A stretch of 64,000 nt of DNA from Marmoricola sp. (GTDB taxonomy: Bacteria; Actinomycetota; Actinomycetes; Propionibacteriales; Nocardioidaceae): NCBI GenBank assembly GCA_025965195.1, contig JAOPXK010000098.1, forward strand, positions 21,335 through 85,334, in the 5' to 3' direction. Both the position numbers and the translations under genes were made by a program. Numbering within the stretch: position 1 is the first letter of the stretch; every line of letters begins with the position of its first letter. Positions 19,549 through 29,204 of the stretch are shown piece after piece. The notes beneath the pieces were generated by a model. The model was not told the origin of the DNA and did not search any database. It saw nothing but the letters and a program-made list of their open reading frames with translations.

Positions 19549-19992
19549 TCATCGCCTGCGGAGCGCGACGGTGACGAGCCCGAGGGCGACGGTGCGACCC
19601 TCGGCGTCGACGATCTCTCCGGCCCCCACTGCGGTCGTGCGACCCTCGTGCTTGATGGTGGCCCGTGCGGTGAGGGGTCCGCCGGGGGGCGCTGCCCGGA
19701 CGAAGTTCACCTTCAGCTCCAGGGTGGTCAGCCCGTCACCATCCGATATGCAGGTTGCCGCGGCCTGGACGACTGCGGAGTCGATCATCTGGGTGAGCAC
19801 TCCCCCGGCCGTGTTTCCGCTTCGGTTGGCGCCTTCGGGCCTGCCATCGAAGTGCACCAGAACCTCGCCCCGTCCGACGACGCTCATGCTGAGACCGAAG
19901 GTGCGCTGCACGCCGGACTCCCCGTATCGCTTCTCCATCGCCGTCCAGCGGTCCCGGAGATCGGCATCAGCCACCGCGTCGGTGTCGGTCAT
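19549..19992 (-). CDS. PaaI-type hotdog thioesterase
   Basis: NTAGGVLTQMIDSAVVQAA...LTTLELKVNFVRAAPPGGPLTARATI. Confidence 0.85.
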   Translation of the reverse strand: MTDTDAVADADLRDRWTAMEKRYGESGVQRTFGLSMSVVGRGEVLVHFDGRPEGANRSGNTAGGVLTQMIDSAVVQAAATCISDGDGLTTLELKVNFVRAAPPGGPLTARATIKHEGRTTAVGAGEIVDAEGRTVALGLVTVALRRR

Positions 19993-20753
19993 GGTGCTCC
20001 TTCTGAATGGGCCCGGTCGCGGGCACGGTCGATGTCTGTTGTTGCCGCTCTCAGCCGGTCGGCTCTCGCAGCGAGAACTGCGGCCTCACCGACCTCGATC
20101 GCCTCGACGTACGAGGCACCAGCCGAGCCATGGAGCAGCTGTCGCGTCATCTGGACTGCGGGAGTGCTGTGTTGCGCGATCTCGCCGGCCAGCGAGAGCG
20201 ACCGTGCGAACGCGTCACCGGACGGAACCATCTGGTTCACCATGCCGACGTCGTTCGCCTCGTGCGCGCCGATCTGCCGACCGGTGACGAGATACTCCAT
20301 CGCCCGCCGGGGACCGACGATCTCGCGCAGTCCGACCATGGTCACCCCAGCAACCAGGTCATGACGGATCTCGGGGTAACCGAACGTGGCGTCATCGGCT
20401 GCGATCACCAGGTCACACGCCATGGCCAGCCCCGAGCCCAGGCCCAACGCATATCCCTCCACGGCGGCGATCAGCACCGGACCGGTCTGGCGCAGCGCAC
20501 CGAACAGGCGCGAGGCCGCTGTCGGATCGGCGCGATGCCCCGGCCGGGCGATCTGGGTCAGATCGATGCCCGCACAGAACGTCGATCCTGCGCCGACGAG
20601 CACGACCGCGGACTGGCTTGCGACCTCGGCACCGTTCACCAGCTCGGTGAGTGCAGTGATCATCTCCGCGCTCACCGCATTGCGCTTGCCCGGTCGGTTG
20701 AGCAGCAACCGCCCCACACCGGGCTGGACGACCTCGAACTCGACGTCAGCCAT
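19989..20753 (-). CDS. Enoyl-CoA hydratase/isomerase family
   Basis: GRLLLNRPGKRNAVS..., FCAGIDLTQ, AVEGYALGLGSGLAMACDLVIAADDATFGYPEI. Confidence 0.93.
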   Translation of the reverse strand: MADVEFEVVQPGVGRLLLNRPGKRNAVSAEMITALTELVNGAEVASQSAVVLVGAGSTFCAGIDLTQIARPGHRADPTAASRLFGALRQTGPVLIAAVEGYALGLGSGLAMACDLVIAADDATFGYPEIRHDLVAGVTMVGLREIVGPRRAMEYLVTGRQIGAHEANDVGMVNQMVPSGDAFARSLSLAGEIAQHSTPAVQMTRQLLHGSAGASYVEAIEVGEAAVLAARADRLRAATTDIDRARDRAHSEGAP

Positions 20754-20774
20754 GGCAGTGGCGTGCGAACCCGG

Positions 20775-22181
20775 TCACGGCGCAGCTCGCAACAGCTCGC
20801 AGAGTTCCTGGACCGATCCCCGGGTCGTTCCCAGCACGAGTTCGGCGATCTGGTCGGCGACATCGGTGCGCAGGCCAGCGGCATCGCAGCATTCTGCGTA
20901 CTTGGTGCGCAGCTGCTCCTGGGTCAGCGGACGCGTCTCGCCACCGCGCGGGTCCACGACCACGTGCTCGAGAGTCGAGCCGTCGGCGAGATGTACGACG
21001 GCGCGGGCCGGACTCAGCACGCGGCCGTACTCGGCGTCGAGCTGTGGATCGATGTCGGCACGTACCAACGCTGCCAGCTCCAGCACCTCCGGACGGCGCA
21101 GTGCGGCATCACTGAAGTCAGCCAGCGCGATTCCCCCGGTGACGAAGGCAGTCGCAAACGTGTACGGGATGCTGAACTGCGCATCGACGGGTGTCTGCGG
21201 GTTGTACCGGCGAGGAAGCGGTGTCCCGACGCTCCGATATGCCTGGGCGTTCGTTCCGACCTCAATGCGCCGGATGTCCGCAGCAGCGATGCCCTGTTCG
21301 GCGAACCAGACCGCGCACTCCAGTGCCGCGTGGGTCCAGCCACAACACGGATAGGGCTTGTACGTCGCACGCTCGATGAGCCAGCCGTCGGAGTCGTGGC
21401 GACGCAGCGGCACGGGATCGTAGCGACCCCGGTGATAGACGTTGTAGAAGCCGCGCGGTCCTTCGAGACCGTTCGTCGGCGCGGTCAGCCCGGCACGGGA
21501 CAACTCCGCGCCGAAGACTCCGCCACGTGCTGCGAAGCCCGGCTGCATCCGTTTCGCCAGCGCACCGTCGAGGGTCGACTGGCCATTGCCGCTCGTCTGG
21601 ACATAGGCGAACCCGAGTGCGTTCAGGGTCTTGTCGGCGGCCAGGCCGAACATCCGGGCAGCTGCAGCCGCAGCGCCGAAATAGCCGACGAGCGGCGTCA
21701 GCAGCCAGCCCGTCACTCCGGGTCCGTCGGTCACCGCGAGCGCTATCCGGTCCGCCACCTCGGTTGCGGTCACGACGGCCGCCACGACCTCCGCGATGTC
21801 GGTGACTCCGGCCGCCTCCGCCGCAGCCAGCGCAGCAGGAATCACGCTGACTCCCGTGTGGGTGACTCCAGGATGGATGTCGTCATAGTCCAGCGCGTGC
21901 GATGCCATCCCGTTGACGAAGGCCGCCTGCGCGGCCGGCAGCAGGCTGCCGCTGCCCCACACTGCCGACCCCTCGACGCCGCCCTGTCCGAGCAGCACGG
22001 CGGTGACCTCGGCAACTCCCATCGCTGTCCTGCCGGCGATGCCGCATCCGAGGGTGTCCAGGATGTCGTAACGCGCCGCGTTCAGCGCCGCCGACGGCAG
22101 GTCCGCTGCGCCCGTCGAAGCCACCATCTCGGCCAGTGCGATGCTCGCGTCCGGCTGGTCATCGCGCTCGACACTCATCAC
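20775..22181 (-). CDS. MmgE/PrpD family protein
   Basis: AARYDILDTLGCGIAGR...FVNGMASHALDYDDIHPGVTHTGVSVIPAALA...KPYPCCGWTHAALEC. Confidence 0.9.
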   Translation of the reverse strand: MMSVERDDQPDASIALAEMVASTGAADLPSAALNAARYDILDTLGCGIAGRTAMGVAEVTAVLLGQGGVEGSAVWGSGSLLPAAQAAFVNGMASHALDYDDIHPGVTHTGVSVIPAALAAAEAAGVTDIAEVVAAVVTATEVADRIALAVTDGPGVTGWLLTPLVGYFGAAAAAARMFGLAADKTLNALGFAYVQTSGNGQSTLDGALAKRMQPGFAARGGVFGAELSRAGLTAPTNGLEGPRGFYNVYHRGRYDPVPLRRHDSDGWLIERATYKPYPCCGWTHAALECAVWFAEQGIAAADIRRIEVGTNAQAYRSVGTPLPRRYNPQTPVDAQFSIPYTFATAFVTGGIALADFSDAALRRPEVLELAALVRADIDPQLDAEYGRVLSPARAVVHLADGSTLEHVVVDPRGGETRPLTQEQLRTKYAECCDAAGLRTDVADQIAELVLGTTRGSVQELCELLRAAP

Positions 22182-22975
22182 TGGCCCCGGAAGACCGGCG
22201 GGCGCTTCTCTCGCGCCGACGTCATTGCTTCGACCCGGTCTGCAGTCGTGAGCGTCCGCTCATACAGTGCCGCCTCGATCTGGATGCCGTTCACCACGTC
22301 GACGTCCAGCGACATGTTGACGGCGCGCTTGGACTGGACGTTCGAGATCGGGGCGACGGCGACGATCTCTGCGACGATCTCTGCCACCTTGGCATCGAGC
22401 TCGTCCGCGGGAACCGCGTAGTTCACCATGCCCCAGCCGAGCGCCTCGCGCGCCGTGAACTTCCGCGCCGTGAAGATGATCTCCTTGGCCCTGGCCGCTC
22501 CGACGAGGCGTGGCAGCAACTGTGTTCCGCCGCCTGCCGGCATCGACCCGCGGGCGCTCTCGATCAGGCCCATCACGGTGTCCTCGGCGGCGATGATGAA
22601 GTCGCAGCCCAGTGCGAGCTCCATGCCCCCGCCGAGCGCATAGCCATGGACCTGGGCGATCACCGGGTAGACACAGCTGCGCATCGCTGAGAACGCCTGC
22701 GGAGTCAGCCGACGGCGGCGACGGATGTCCTCGATCGACATCCCCGGGCGTTCCTTCTGGTCCGCGCCGCTGCAGAACGCGCGTCCGTTGCCTCGAAGCA
22801 CGACGCAGCGCACGTCGGCGGAGTCATTGATCTCGTCGAAGATCTCCAGCAGCCTGCCGAACATCGGGGTCGTGACGGCGTTCAGCCGCTCCGGCCGGTT
22901 GAACGACACGGTGGCGACGTGGTCGACGATGGTGAACTCGATGGTGCTCTCCGCCGATTCGGCCTGCTCAGTCAC
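22178..22975 (-). CDS. Enoyl-CoA hydratase/isomerase family
   Basis: GTG start overlapping upstream stop; ATVSFNRPERLNAVT...FCSGADQKERPG...GYALGGGMELALGCDFIIA. Confidence 0.92.
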   Translation of the reverse strand: MTEQAESAESTIEFTIVDHVATVSFNRPERLNAVTTPMFGRLLEIFDEINDSADVRCVVLRGNGRAFCSGADQKERPGMSIEDIRRRRRLTPQAFSAMRSCVYPVIAQVHGYALGGGMELALGCDFIIAAEDTVMGLIESARGSMPAGGGTQLLPRLVGAARAKEIIFTARKFTAREALGWGMVNYAVPADELDAKVAEIVAEIVAVAPISNVQSKRAVNMSLDVDVVNGIQIEAALYERTLTTADRVEAMTSAREKRPPVFRGQ

Positions 22976-23760
22976 GCCTTCTCCTTCTGTCCTGCGGCAA
23001 ATGCGGACGCGCCCTCTCGGGCCGCGCCCGTCTGCCGAATCATCTGGTTGATGTCGCGCGCATATTCCATGGCGCGGTCGTAGTCGAGCTCCACCACCTG
23101 CCGGTAGAGGTCCTTCGTGAAGCGCAGAGCCGTCGCGGGCTTGGCCGCCATCGCGTGCGCGTACTCCATCGCGGCCGGCAGCAGATCGTCGTCGGGGATG
23201 ACCTGGTTGACCATGCCGAGCTCTCGGGCCTCCGCGGCGGGAACCAGCCGTCCGGAGAGCAGCAGGTCGAGTGCCTGCCTGCGTCCGACGATCCGGCTGA
23301 GGCTCACCATCACCATGGCTGCGACCAGACCGCGGTTCACCTCGGGATAGCCGAACTTCGATCCTTCGGCAGCGAGAACGATGTCGCACGACATGGCCAG
23401 GCCACAACCACCCGCGACTGCGAAGCCGTTCACGGCCGCGATCACCGGCTTCGGTAGCCGCGGCAGGAGCTGGTGCACCTGCATCGACTGGTTGGTGCGG
23501 TCGTAGGCAGCGCCGAAGGCATCCTCACCGTCCATGTTGCGCGCGACCTCCTTGAGGTCGGCGCCTGCGCAGAAGGCCGGGCCGCTGCCGGTGAGGACGA
23601 TGACTCCGATGCCGGGATCGGTCGCCGCGCGGTTCAGTTCGGCGAGCAGCAGCTCGAGCAGTTCCCGGCTCAGTGCGTTGCGTGCCTCCGGCCGGTTAAG
23701 TGTCAGGGTCAGCACCCGCCCGTCCTGGGCGGAGAGCACCTCTGTTCCTGTCGCGGTCAC
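22972..23760 (-). CDS. Enoyl-CoA hydratase/isomerase family
   Basis: LTLNRPEARNALS...FCAGADLKEVARNM...AVNGFAVAGGCGLAMSCDIVLAAEGSKFGYPEV. Confidence 0.93.
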   Translation of the reverse strand: MTATGTEVLSAQDGRVLTLTLNRPEARNALSRELLELLLAELNRAATDPGIGVIVLTGSGPAFCAGADLKEVARNMDGEDAFGAAYDRTNQSMQVHQLLPRLPKPVIAAVNGFAVAGGCGLAMSCDIVLAAEGSKFGYPEVNRGLVAAMVMVSLSRIVGRRQALDLLLSGRLVPAAEARELGMVNQVIPDDDLLPAAMEYAHAMAAKPATALRFTKDLYRQVVELDYDRAMEYARDINQMIRQTGAAREGASAFAAGQKEKA

Positions 23761-24995
23761 GCCACACCTCCCGACTGAGCCTGGGTCACGGTGACAGCCT
23801 TTCGCTCGATCATCTGGGCGATCTGATCCTCGGAGCGGCCCAGTTCCCGAAGCACGTCCACGCTGTGCTCGCCCAGGTACGGCGGCGCGCTCCTGATCCG
23901 TGGCGGTGTCTCGGACAGCTTGAACGGCAGCGAGATCGCGGGCACCTCGCCGACGGCGGGCAGGTGGTAGCTCTGCACCATCTCTCGGTGCTTCACCTGG
24001 GGAAGGTCGAAGACCTCGTCCATCGAGTAGATCGGTGAGCAGGCGATGGTGGCATCGCCGAGCAGCTCGCTCCAGACGTCAGCGGTCTTGTCGAGGAACG
24101 CCTCGCGAATCATCGGGTAGAGCTCGGCCTGGTGCTCGATGCGACTGGTCGGGGTCGCGAACCGTTCGTCGCTGACCCAGTCCGGTCGTCCGAGGACCGC
24201 GCAGAACGCCGGCCACTGTCGCTGGTTCGGCACCACCTGCAGGTAGCGCCCGTCGGAGCACCCGAATGCCGCTGACGGCACCCGCTGCGGGTTCTCGGTG
24301 CCATTGCGCTCAGGCACCACCCCGGTCATCAGGTAACGGGTTCCCACCACGCTCAGCATCGAGACACCGACGTCCATCATCGAGTTGTCGATGTGCTGTC
24401 CCTTGCCGGTCCGTTCCCGACGGAACAGGGCAGCCATGATCGACGCGAATCCGTAGATCGAGCTGGACAGGTCCGCGATGGGAACGATCGACTTGACCGG
24501 GCCGCGACCGTTCTCGCCGGTGAGGCTCATGAAACCGCTGGCGGCCTGGAGGATCGGGTCGTAGCCACGCTTCTCGCGCCAGGGACCGTCTTGTCCGTAG
24601 CCGGAGAGCGAGTAGTAGACAACACCGGGGTTGTCGCGGGAAACGTCGTCGTACCCGATCCCGAGTCGGGCGGCCACCCCTGGCGTGAAGCTCTGCATCA
24701 CCACGTCGGCCTTCGCCGCCAGCTCGAGCACGGCCGCCTTGCCGTCAGGGTCCTTCAGATCGACGGCGAGGCTGCGCTTGCTGCGGTTGATCGAGGCGAA
24801 GTAGCCGCTGATGCCGCCGACGATCGGTGGCCAGACCCGGGTCTCGTCCCCGGTCAGATGGTGCTCGACCTCGATCACGTCGGCACCGAACTCGGCCAGC
24901 ATCATCGACGTGTACGGGCCCGACAGGTCCCGACACAGATCCAGGACCCGGATGCCGTCCAGCACTCCCTCGCTCATTGCCTCGGGTGAGCTCAC
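23757..24995 (-). CDS. CaiB/BaiF (family III) CoA-transferase
   Basis: LDGIRVLDLCRDLSGPYTSMMLAEFGADVIEVEHH...SINRSKRSLAVDLKDPDGKAAVLELAAKADVV...IADLSSSIYG (catalytic Asp region). Confidence 0.93.
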   Translation of the reverse strand: MSSPEAMSEGVLDGIRVLDLCRDLSGPYTSMMLAEFGADVIEVEHHLTGDETRVWPPIVGGISGYFASINRSKRSLAVDLKDPDGKAAVLELAAKADVVMQSFTPGVAARLGIGYDDVSRDNPGVVYYSLSGYGQDGPWREKRGYDPILQAASGFMSLTGENGRGPVKSIVPIADLSSSIYGFASIMAALFRRERTGKGQHIDNSMMDVGVSMLSVVGTRYLMTGVVPERNGTENPQRVPSAAFGCSDGRYLQVVPNQRQWPAFCAVLGRPDWVSDERFATPTSRIEHQAELYPMIREAFLDKTADVWSELLGDATIACSPIYSMDEVFDLPQVKHREMVQSYHLPAVGEVPAISLPFKLSETPPRIRSAPPYLGEHSVDVLRELGRSEDQIAQMIERKAVTVTQAQSGGVA

Positions 24996-25915
24996 GCCGG
25001 TTCCTCCTGACTTCGTGGGTCGGAACGACCCAATTGACCGAGCTTGCCGGGCAGTGGATGCCCAAGCACCTTCTCCAGGAACTGGTAGGTCCCCAGGACC
25101 GCATCGAGGTCGACGCCGGTCTGCACACCCATCGAGGCGCACATGTAGAGCAGGTCTTCAGTTGCGAGGTTGCCGCCCGCGTCCTTCGTGAACGGAGAGC
25201 CTCCGATGCCGCCGACCGCACCGTCGAAATGAGTGGCTCCTGCGTCCATCCCGGCCAGGACGTTGGCCAGTGCCAGCCCGCGGGTGTCGTGCAGATGCAG
25301 CGCCAGCTCGACGCCCGGATATTCGGTGTGGAGCCGTCGCACCAGCTCATGGACCGCTCGTGGATTGGCCTCGCCCGTGGTGTCTCCCAAGGAGATTCCG
25401 TTGGCTCCTGCGGCGACGAACCGACCGGCCAGCTCGACCACGCGGTCGGGAGGTATCTCATCTCCGTAAGGGCTCCCGAAGGCGAGGGCAACGGTGCCGA
25501 CGGCCTTCTTGCCTGCGGAGCGGACCATCCGGATCACCTCGCTGGTCTCGACCATCGACTCCTCGGTGCTCCGTCCGACGTTGCGGAGGTTGCCCTCGTT
25601 GCTCGCCGCGACGAAGACGACGACCGTGTCGATACCGGCGGCGATCGCACGCTCGGCCCCGCGGACGTTCGGAACGGAGGCATCGAGCTCCAGTCCCGGG
25701 CGGCGCACCACCCCCGCGACTACCTCGGCCGCATCGGCCATCCGTGGGACCGCTTTGGGACTCACGAAGGAGGTGACGTTGATGCGGGGCAGGCCGGCGT
25801 CGGCGAGCTGGTTGATCAGGTCGATCTTCGCCTCAGTGCCGATCTCGACCGGTTCGCCCTGGAGCCCGTCTCGAGGCGACACCTCGCGGATGGTGATACT
25901 CGTCGGCGCCTTCAT
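24992..25915 (-). CDS. Hydroxymethylglutaryl-CoA lyase-like (DRE-TIM metallolyase)
   Basis: ITIREVSPRDGLQGEPVEIGTEAKIDLINQLADAGLPRINVTSFVSPKAVPRMADAAEV...GVGGIGGSPFTKDAGGNLATEDLLYM (read as GAVGGIGGSPF). Confidence 0.93.
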   Translation of the reverse strand: MKAPTSITIREVSPRDGLQGEPVEIGTEAKIDLINQLADAGLPRINVTSFVSPKAVPRMADAAEVVAGVVRRPGLELDASVPNVRGAERAIAAGIDTVVVFVAASNEGNLRNVGRSTEESMVETSEVIRMVRSAGKKAVGTVALAFGSPYGDEIPPDRVVELAGRFVAAGANGISLGDTTGEANPRAVHELVRRLHTEYPGVELALHLHDTRGLALANVLAGMDAGATHFDGAVGGIGGSPFTKDAGGNLATEDLLYMCASMGVQTGVDLDAVLGTYQFLEKVLGHPLPGKLGQLGRSDPRSQEEPA

Positions 25916-25937
25916 GCGCTGCTCCCGTCCCGGTCGA

Positions 25938-28031
25938 TCATTGCGCGCTCTCGTCGTCGCGCCGCAGGATCACGGCGTCGACCGCAACCGCCCAGGGCGC
26001 CTGCTTGCCGACCATGACCGGGTTGATCTCCACCTCGGCCACCGTCGGGTCGTCCTCCATCAGATCTTGAACTGCCAGCACAACCTCGGTCACCGTTCGG
26101 ACGCATTCCTCGCTCCAGCGCGCGACGTCCAGGAAGCGCAGCGTCCCGAGCGCCTGCGCCACTGCGGCGCGGGTGAGTGGGCGTGGCAGCAGAATCCGGT
26201 CCTGCATGGCTTCGACGTGTCGGCCCCCGGTGCCCACGACGTACACCGGACCGAACACCGGGTCGCGCCGGGACGCGACGATGAGCTCGTCGCCCGCGGG
26301 GTCGATCATCGCCTGGACGAGGACACGGCCGTGGCCGTGGCCCCTTGCCCTGAAGCCGGCGAGGACCTCGGCGAGGTGCGACCCGTCGCGTACGTCGAGG
26401 ACCACGTTTCCCGCCGCTGCCTTGTGCAGCACACCGGTCTGCAGCAGTTTCACCGCTGCCGGAAACAGGTTGTCCTCCGGCACCGTTGGGGCAGCGAGAT
26501 CGATGACGGCGTGCGGGGCGAACTGCACGCCGTGCCCGGCGAGCAGCTGCATCGCCGTGATGTCGTCGAGAGCCTTCATCGGGAAATCCGCGACGCCGAC
26601 CTTGTCGGGCCGACGAATCTCACCTGTCGAGGACCGGAGCGCGGTGACCTTGTCCAGGACGGCAAGGCGCCGGGCCGCGTCCGCCGGATCGTTCACGGCA
26701 ATCATGCCGAGCGCTCCGAAGTCCTCCCGATCCACGTCGGTGAGCGCGCCAACCGCTGCGACAGCGAGGTCGGTGCCGGCAGCGAACTCACACAACGCGG
26801 CACGCATCGGCGCGAAGCCGACCCGTGACCGCGGGCCGTTGCTCACCACGACCACGACGCCGTCGATGTCCATGCTCTCGGCCGTCAGCTGGAGAAACTT
26901 GCCGAAGGCCTCCGGCTCGGCGGCGACCTGCCCGCCGAGATCAACCGGGTTGCCCGGCGCGCAGAACGGGAGCAGCTCCCGCATCCGTCGCTGGGTCTCG
27001 GCCGGCACCGGCGGCAGCTCGAAGCCGCTGGCGATCAACGCATCTGTCGCGAGCACGCCCAGGCCGCCCGATGTCGTCAGCACCGCGAGGCGCCGGGTAC
27101 GGCGCTCGGTCCGGCGCGGGGCGAGCGAGGCCTGGACGGCCGACACCGCATCGAGCACGGAGTCGGCGCGATAGGCCCCGAGCCGGGCGAACACGGCGTC
27201 ATAGACCGCGTCGTCACCGGCAAGGGCAGCGGTGTGCGAGCGGACCGCCTGCGCTCCGACCTCGGTCCGACCGGCCTTGAGGACGATGACGTTGGTCCCA
27301 CGACTCCGGGCAAGAGCCAGCGCGTCAACGAAGCTCGCTGCTTCCCGGAGGCCTTCGACGTAGACCACGATGGCCTTCGTCTGCTCGTCGGCGGCACAGT
27401 GCAGCAACAGCTCACCGATGCGGATGTCGACCTCGTTGCCCGTGCTGGCGTAGTAGCGAATCCCCAACCCCACCTCACCGAGCAGACCGACCAGATAGGC
27501 ACCCACCGCGCCGCTCTGGCTGATCACGCTCACCGGGCCGGGCATGATCGCGCCTGACATGAAGGCACTGGCCGGACTCGCGATGAGCCCGGTGTGGGCG
27601 TTCACGATCCCGAGGCAGTTCGGGCCCAGCACCCGCAACCCGGAGTCTCCGATGATGTCGCGGAACTGCTGCTCGACGAGCTGACCGTCCCCTCCGATCT
27701 CGGAGTAGCCGGCCGAGAACAGCGACACCGCGCCCACCCCTCGACGCACGCACTCGGCAAGGATCTCCGGAACGGTCTGGGCCGGGGTCAGCACAAGTAC
27801 CTGGTCGATCGGGCCCGGACGAACCTCGGCCAGCGAGGCGGCGCACGGCACTCCGCCGAGGTCCGGCACTCTCGGATTGACGGCCAGCACCTCACCACGG
27901 AAGCCGTTCTCGCGCAGGTACTGCAGGACGCGGCTGCCCGGCGTACCCGGCCTGTCCGTCGCACCAACGATGGCGAGGGAGGTGCTGTCGAGCAACGAGG
28001 CCACGCCGCGGAGGCCCGGAGCGGCGCTCAT
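25938..28031 (-). CDS. Acetate--CoA ligase (ADP-forming)-type acyl-CoA synthetase, fused alpha/beta domains
   Basis: SLAIVGATDRPGTPGSRVLQYLRENGFRGEVLAVNP...VSQSGAVGAYLVGLLGEVGLGIRYYASTGNEVDI...; C-terminal ATP-grasp-like region. Confidence 0.92.
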   Translation of the reverse strand: MSAAPGLRGVASLLDSTSLAIVGATDRPGTPGSRVLQYLRENGFRGEVLAVNPRVPDLGGVPCAASLAEVRPGPIDQVLVLTPAQTVPEILAECVRRGVGAVSLFSAGYSEIGGDGQLVEQQFRDIIGDSGLRVLGPNCLGIVNAHTGLIASPASAFMSGAIMPGPVSVISQSGAVGAYLVGLLGEVGLGIRYYASTGNEVDIRIGELLLHCAADEQTKAIVVYVEGLREAASFVDALALARSRGTNVIVLKAGRTEVGAQAVRSHTAALAGDDAVYDAVFARLGAYRADSVLDAVSAVQASLAPRRTERRTRRLAVLTTSGGLGVLATDALIASGFELPPVPAETQRRMRELLPFCAPGNPVDLGGQVAAEPEAFGKFLQLTAESMDIDGVVVVVSNGPRSRVGFAPMRAALCEFAAGTDLAVAAVGALTDVDREDFGALGMIAVNDPADAARRLAVLDKVTALRSSTGEIRRPDKVGVADFPMKALDDITAMQLLAGHGVQFAPHAVIDLAAPTVPEDNLFPAAVKLLQTGVLHKAAAGNVVLDVRDGSHLAEVLAGFRARGHGHGRVLVQAMIDPAGDELIVASRRDPVFGPVYVVGTGGRHVEAMQDRILLPRPLTRAAVAQALGTLRFLDVARWSEECVRTVTEVVLAVQDLMEDDPTVAEVEINPVMVGKQAPWAVAVDAVILRRDDESAQ

Positions 28032-29161
28032 GCGCTCTTCCGAAGCAGTCGGCCGAGATCCTCGACGGCGATGCCGTCAACGGCGGCATCGAAGAGGGCG
28101 GACTTGTACCAGTAGTGCAGCCGCTGCTCCCAGGTGAAACCCATACCGCCATGGCACTGGATCGCGGACTCGCAGACGTTGCGGTACATCTCGGAGCAGA
28201 AGATGCGGCTCGAGAGAACCATCTCGGTCGAGTCCTGGTGACCTTGCGCGACCTGCCACGCGGCGTAGCTCGCGATCGAACGGGCGGCTTCGATCGAGGT
28301 GGCCATGTCGGCGATCCGGTGCTTGAGGGCCTGGAAGGAGCCGACCGGAACTCCGAACTGGGTCCGTTGGGTCACATAGGCGACTGTCTTCTCGAGCAGT
28401 AGCTGCGCTGCACCGATGGCCTTGCCGTCCAGCACGAGGAGGTAGGACCTCAGCGCCTCCGCCAGGACGGCCGCCATCGGTTCGCCGTCAGCAGCCGTCG
28501 TGGCGACATCTGCGGCCGGCACCGAGACGTCGGTGACCACGACGGTGGCGCAGGTCCGGCCGGGATCGATCGACCGGGTGGAGACGGTGGCAACGCCCGC
28601 CTGGTCCAGCGGAATGCGAGCAAGAGCCCACGTCGCACCGAGGCTGACCGGTAGGTAGAGCGTGCGGGCCGAGGCCGCGAACTGGACCGAGGGAACACTT
28701 CCGGACAGCGACAGGGTGCCGTCGGCTGTGGTGTCGACGGTCAGCCCTCCGGGCCGTGGCGCCCCGGCCCGGATCAGAGCCAGCGCCGGCTCGATCGTGA
28801 CCGCAGGCAGATCGTCGACGAAGGTGGAGTCGTCGAGGACCGGCCCGAATCCAGCCAGCCGATGGAGCACCGGCAGCAGGAATCCGGTGACCAGCTCGAC
28901 TGGCGCAGGCACCAGGGCGCGACCGAACTCCTCACCCATGTGGACCCCGGAGATCGGCCATGCGGAGACCTCGTCGCCGTCGCTGGACATGGCGGCCACA
29001 TCGAGCCAGCCGCTGCCAGCCAGCTGGTTCCAGAGCGAGCCGTCGAATCCGCTGTCGCTCGAGCAGATCTGCTCGTAGCCGGACTCGGTGATCGTCCTGG
29101 AGAGGAACGACCTCAACGAGGAGCGCATCTGCAGTTCCTCGTCGGTCAAGGTGTATCGCAC
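28028..29161 (-). CDS. Acyl-CoA dehydrogenase family protein
   Basis: RYTLTDEELQMRSSLRSFLSRT...QRTQFGVPVGSFQALKHRIADMATSIEAARS...IQCHGGMGFTWEQRLHYWYK. Confidence 0.9.
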   Translation of the reverse strand: MRYTLTDEELQMRSSLRSFLSRTITESGYEQICSSDSGFDGSLWNQLAGSGWLDVAAMSSDGDEVSAWPISGVHMGEEFGRALVPAPVELVTGFLLPVLHRLAGFGPVLDDSTFVDDLPAVTIEPALALIRAGAPRPGGLTVDTTADGTLSLSGSVPSVQFAASARTLYLPVSLGATWALARIPLDQAGVATVSTRSIDPGRTCATVVVTDVSVPAADVATTAADGEPMAAVLAEALRSYLLVLDGKAIGAAQLLLEKTVAYVTQRTQFGVPVGSFQALKHRIADMATSIEAARSIASYAAWQVAQGHQDSTEMVLSSRIFCSEMYRNVCESAIQCHGGMGFTWEQRLHYWYKSALFDAAVDGIAVEDLGRLLRKSA

Positions 29162-29204
29162 AGCTAACCGTCGCAATCGTCGTCGGAGGGGTGGTGGGCT
29201 CGTG

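Noticed and set aside
20007-22421. 804-aa plus-strand ORF across crotonase and MmgE/PrpD genes
   Set aside because: Antisense shadow of two motif-supported minus-strand genes.
24827-26017. 396-aa plus-strand ORF over CaiB and HMG-CoA-lyase-like genes
   Set aside because: Antisense shadow ORF.
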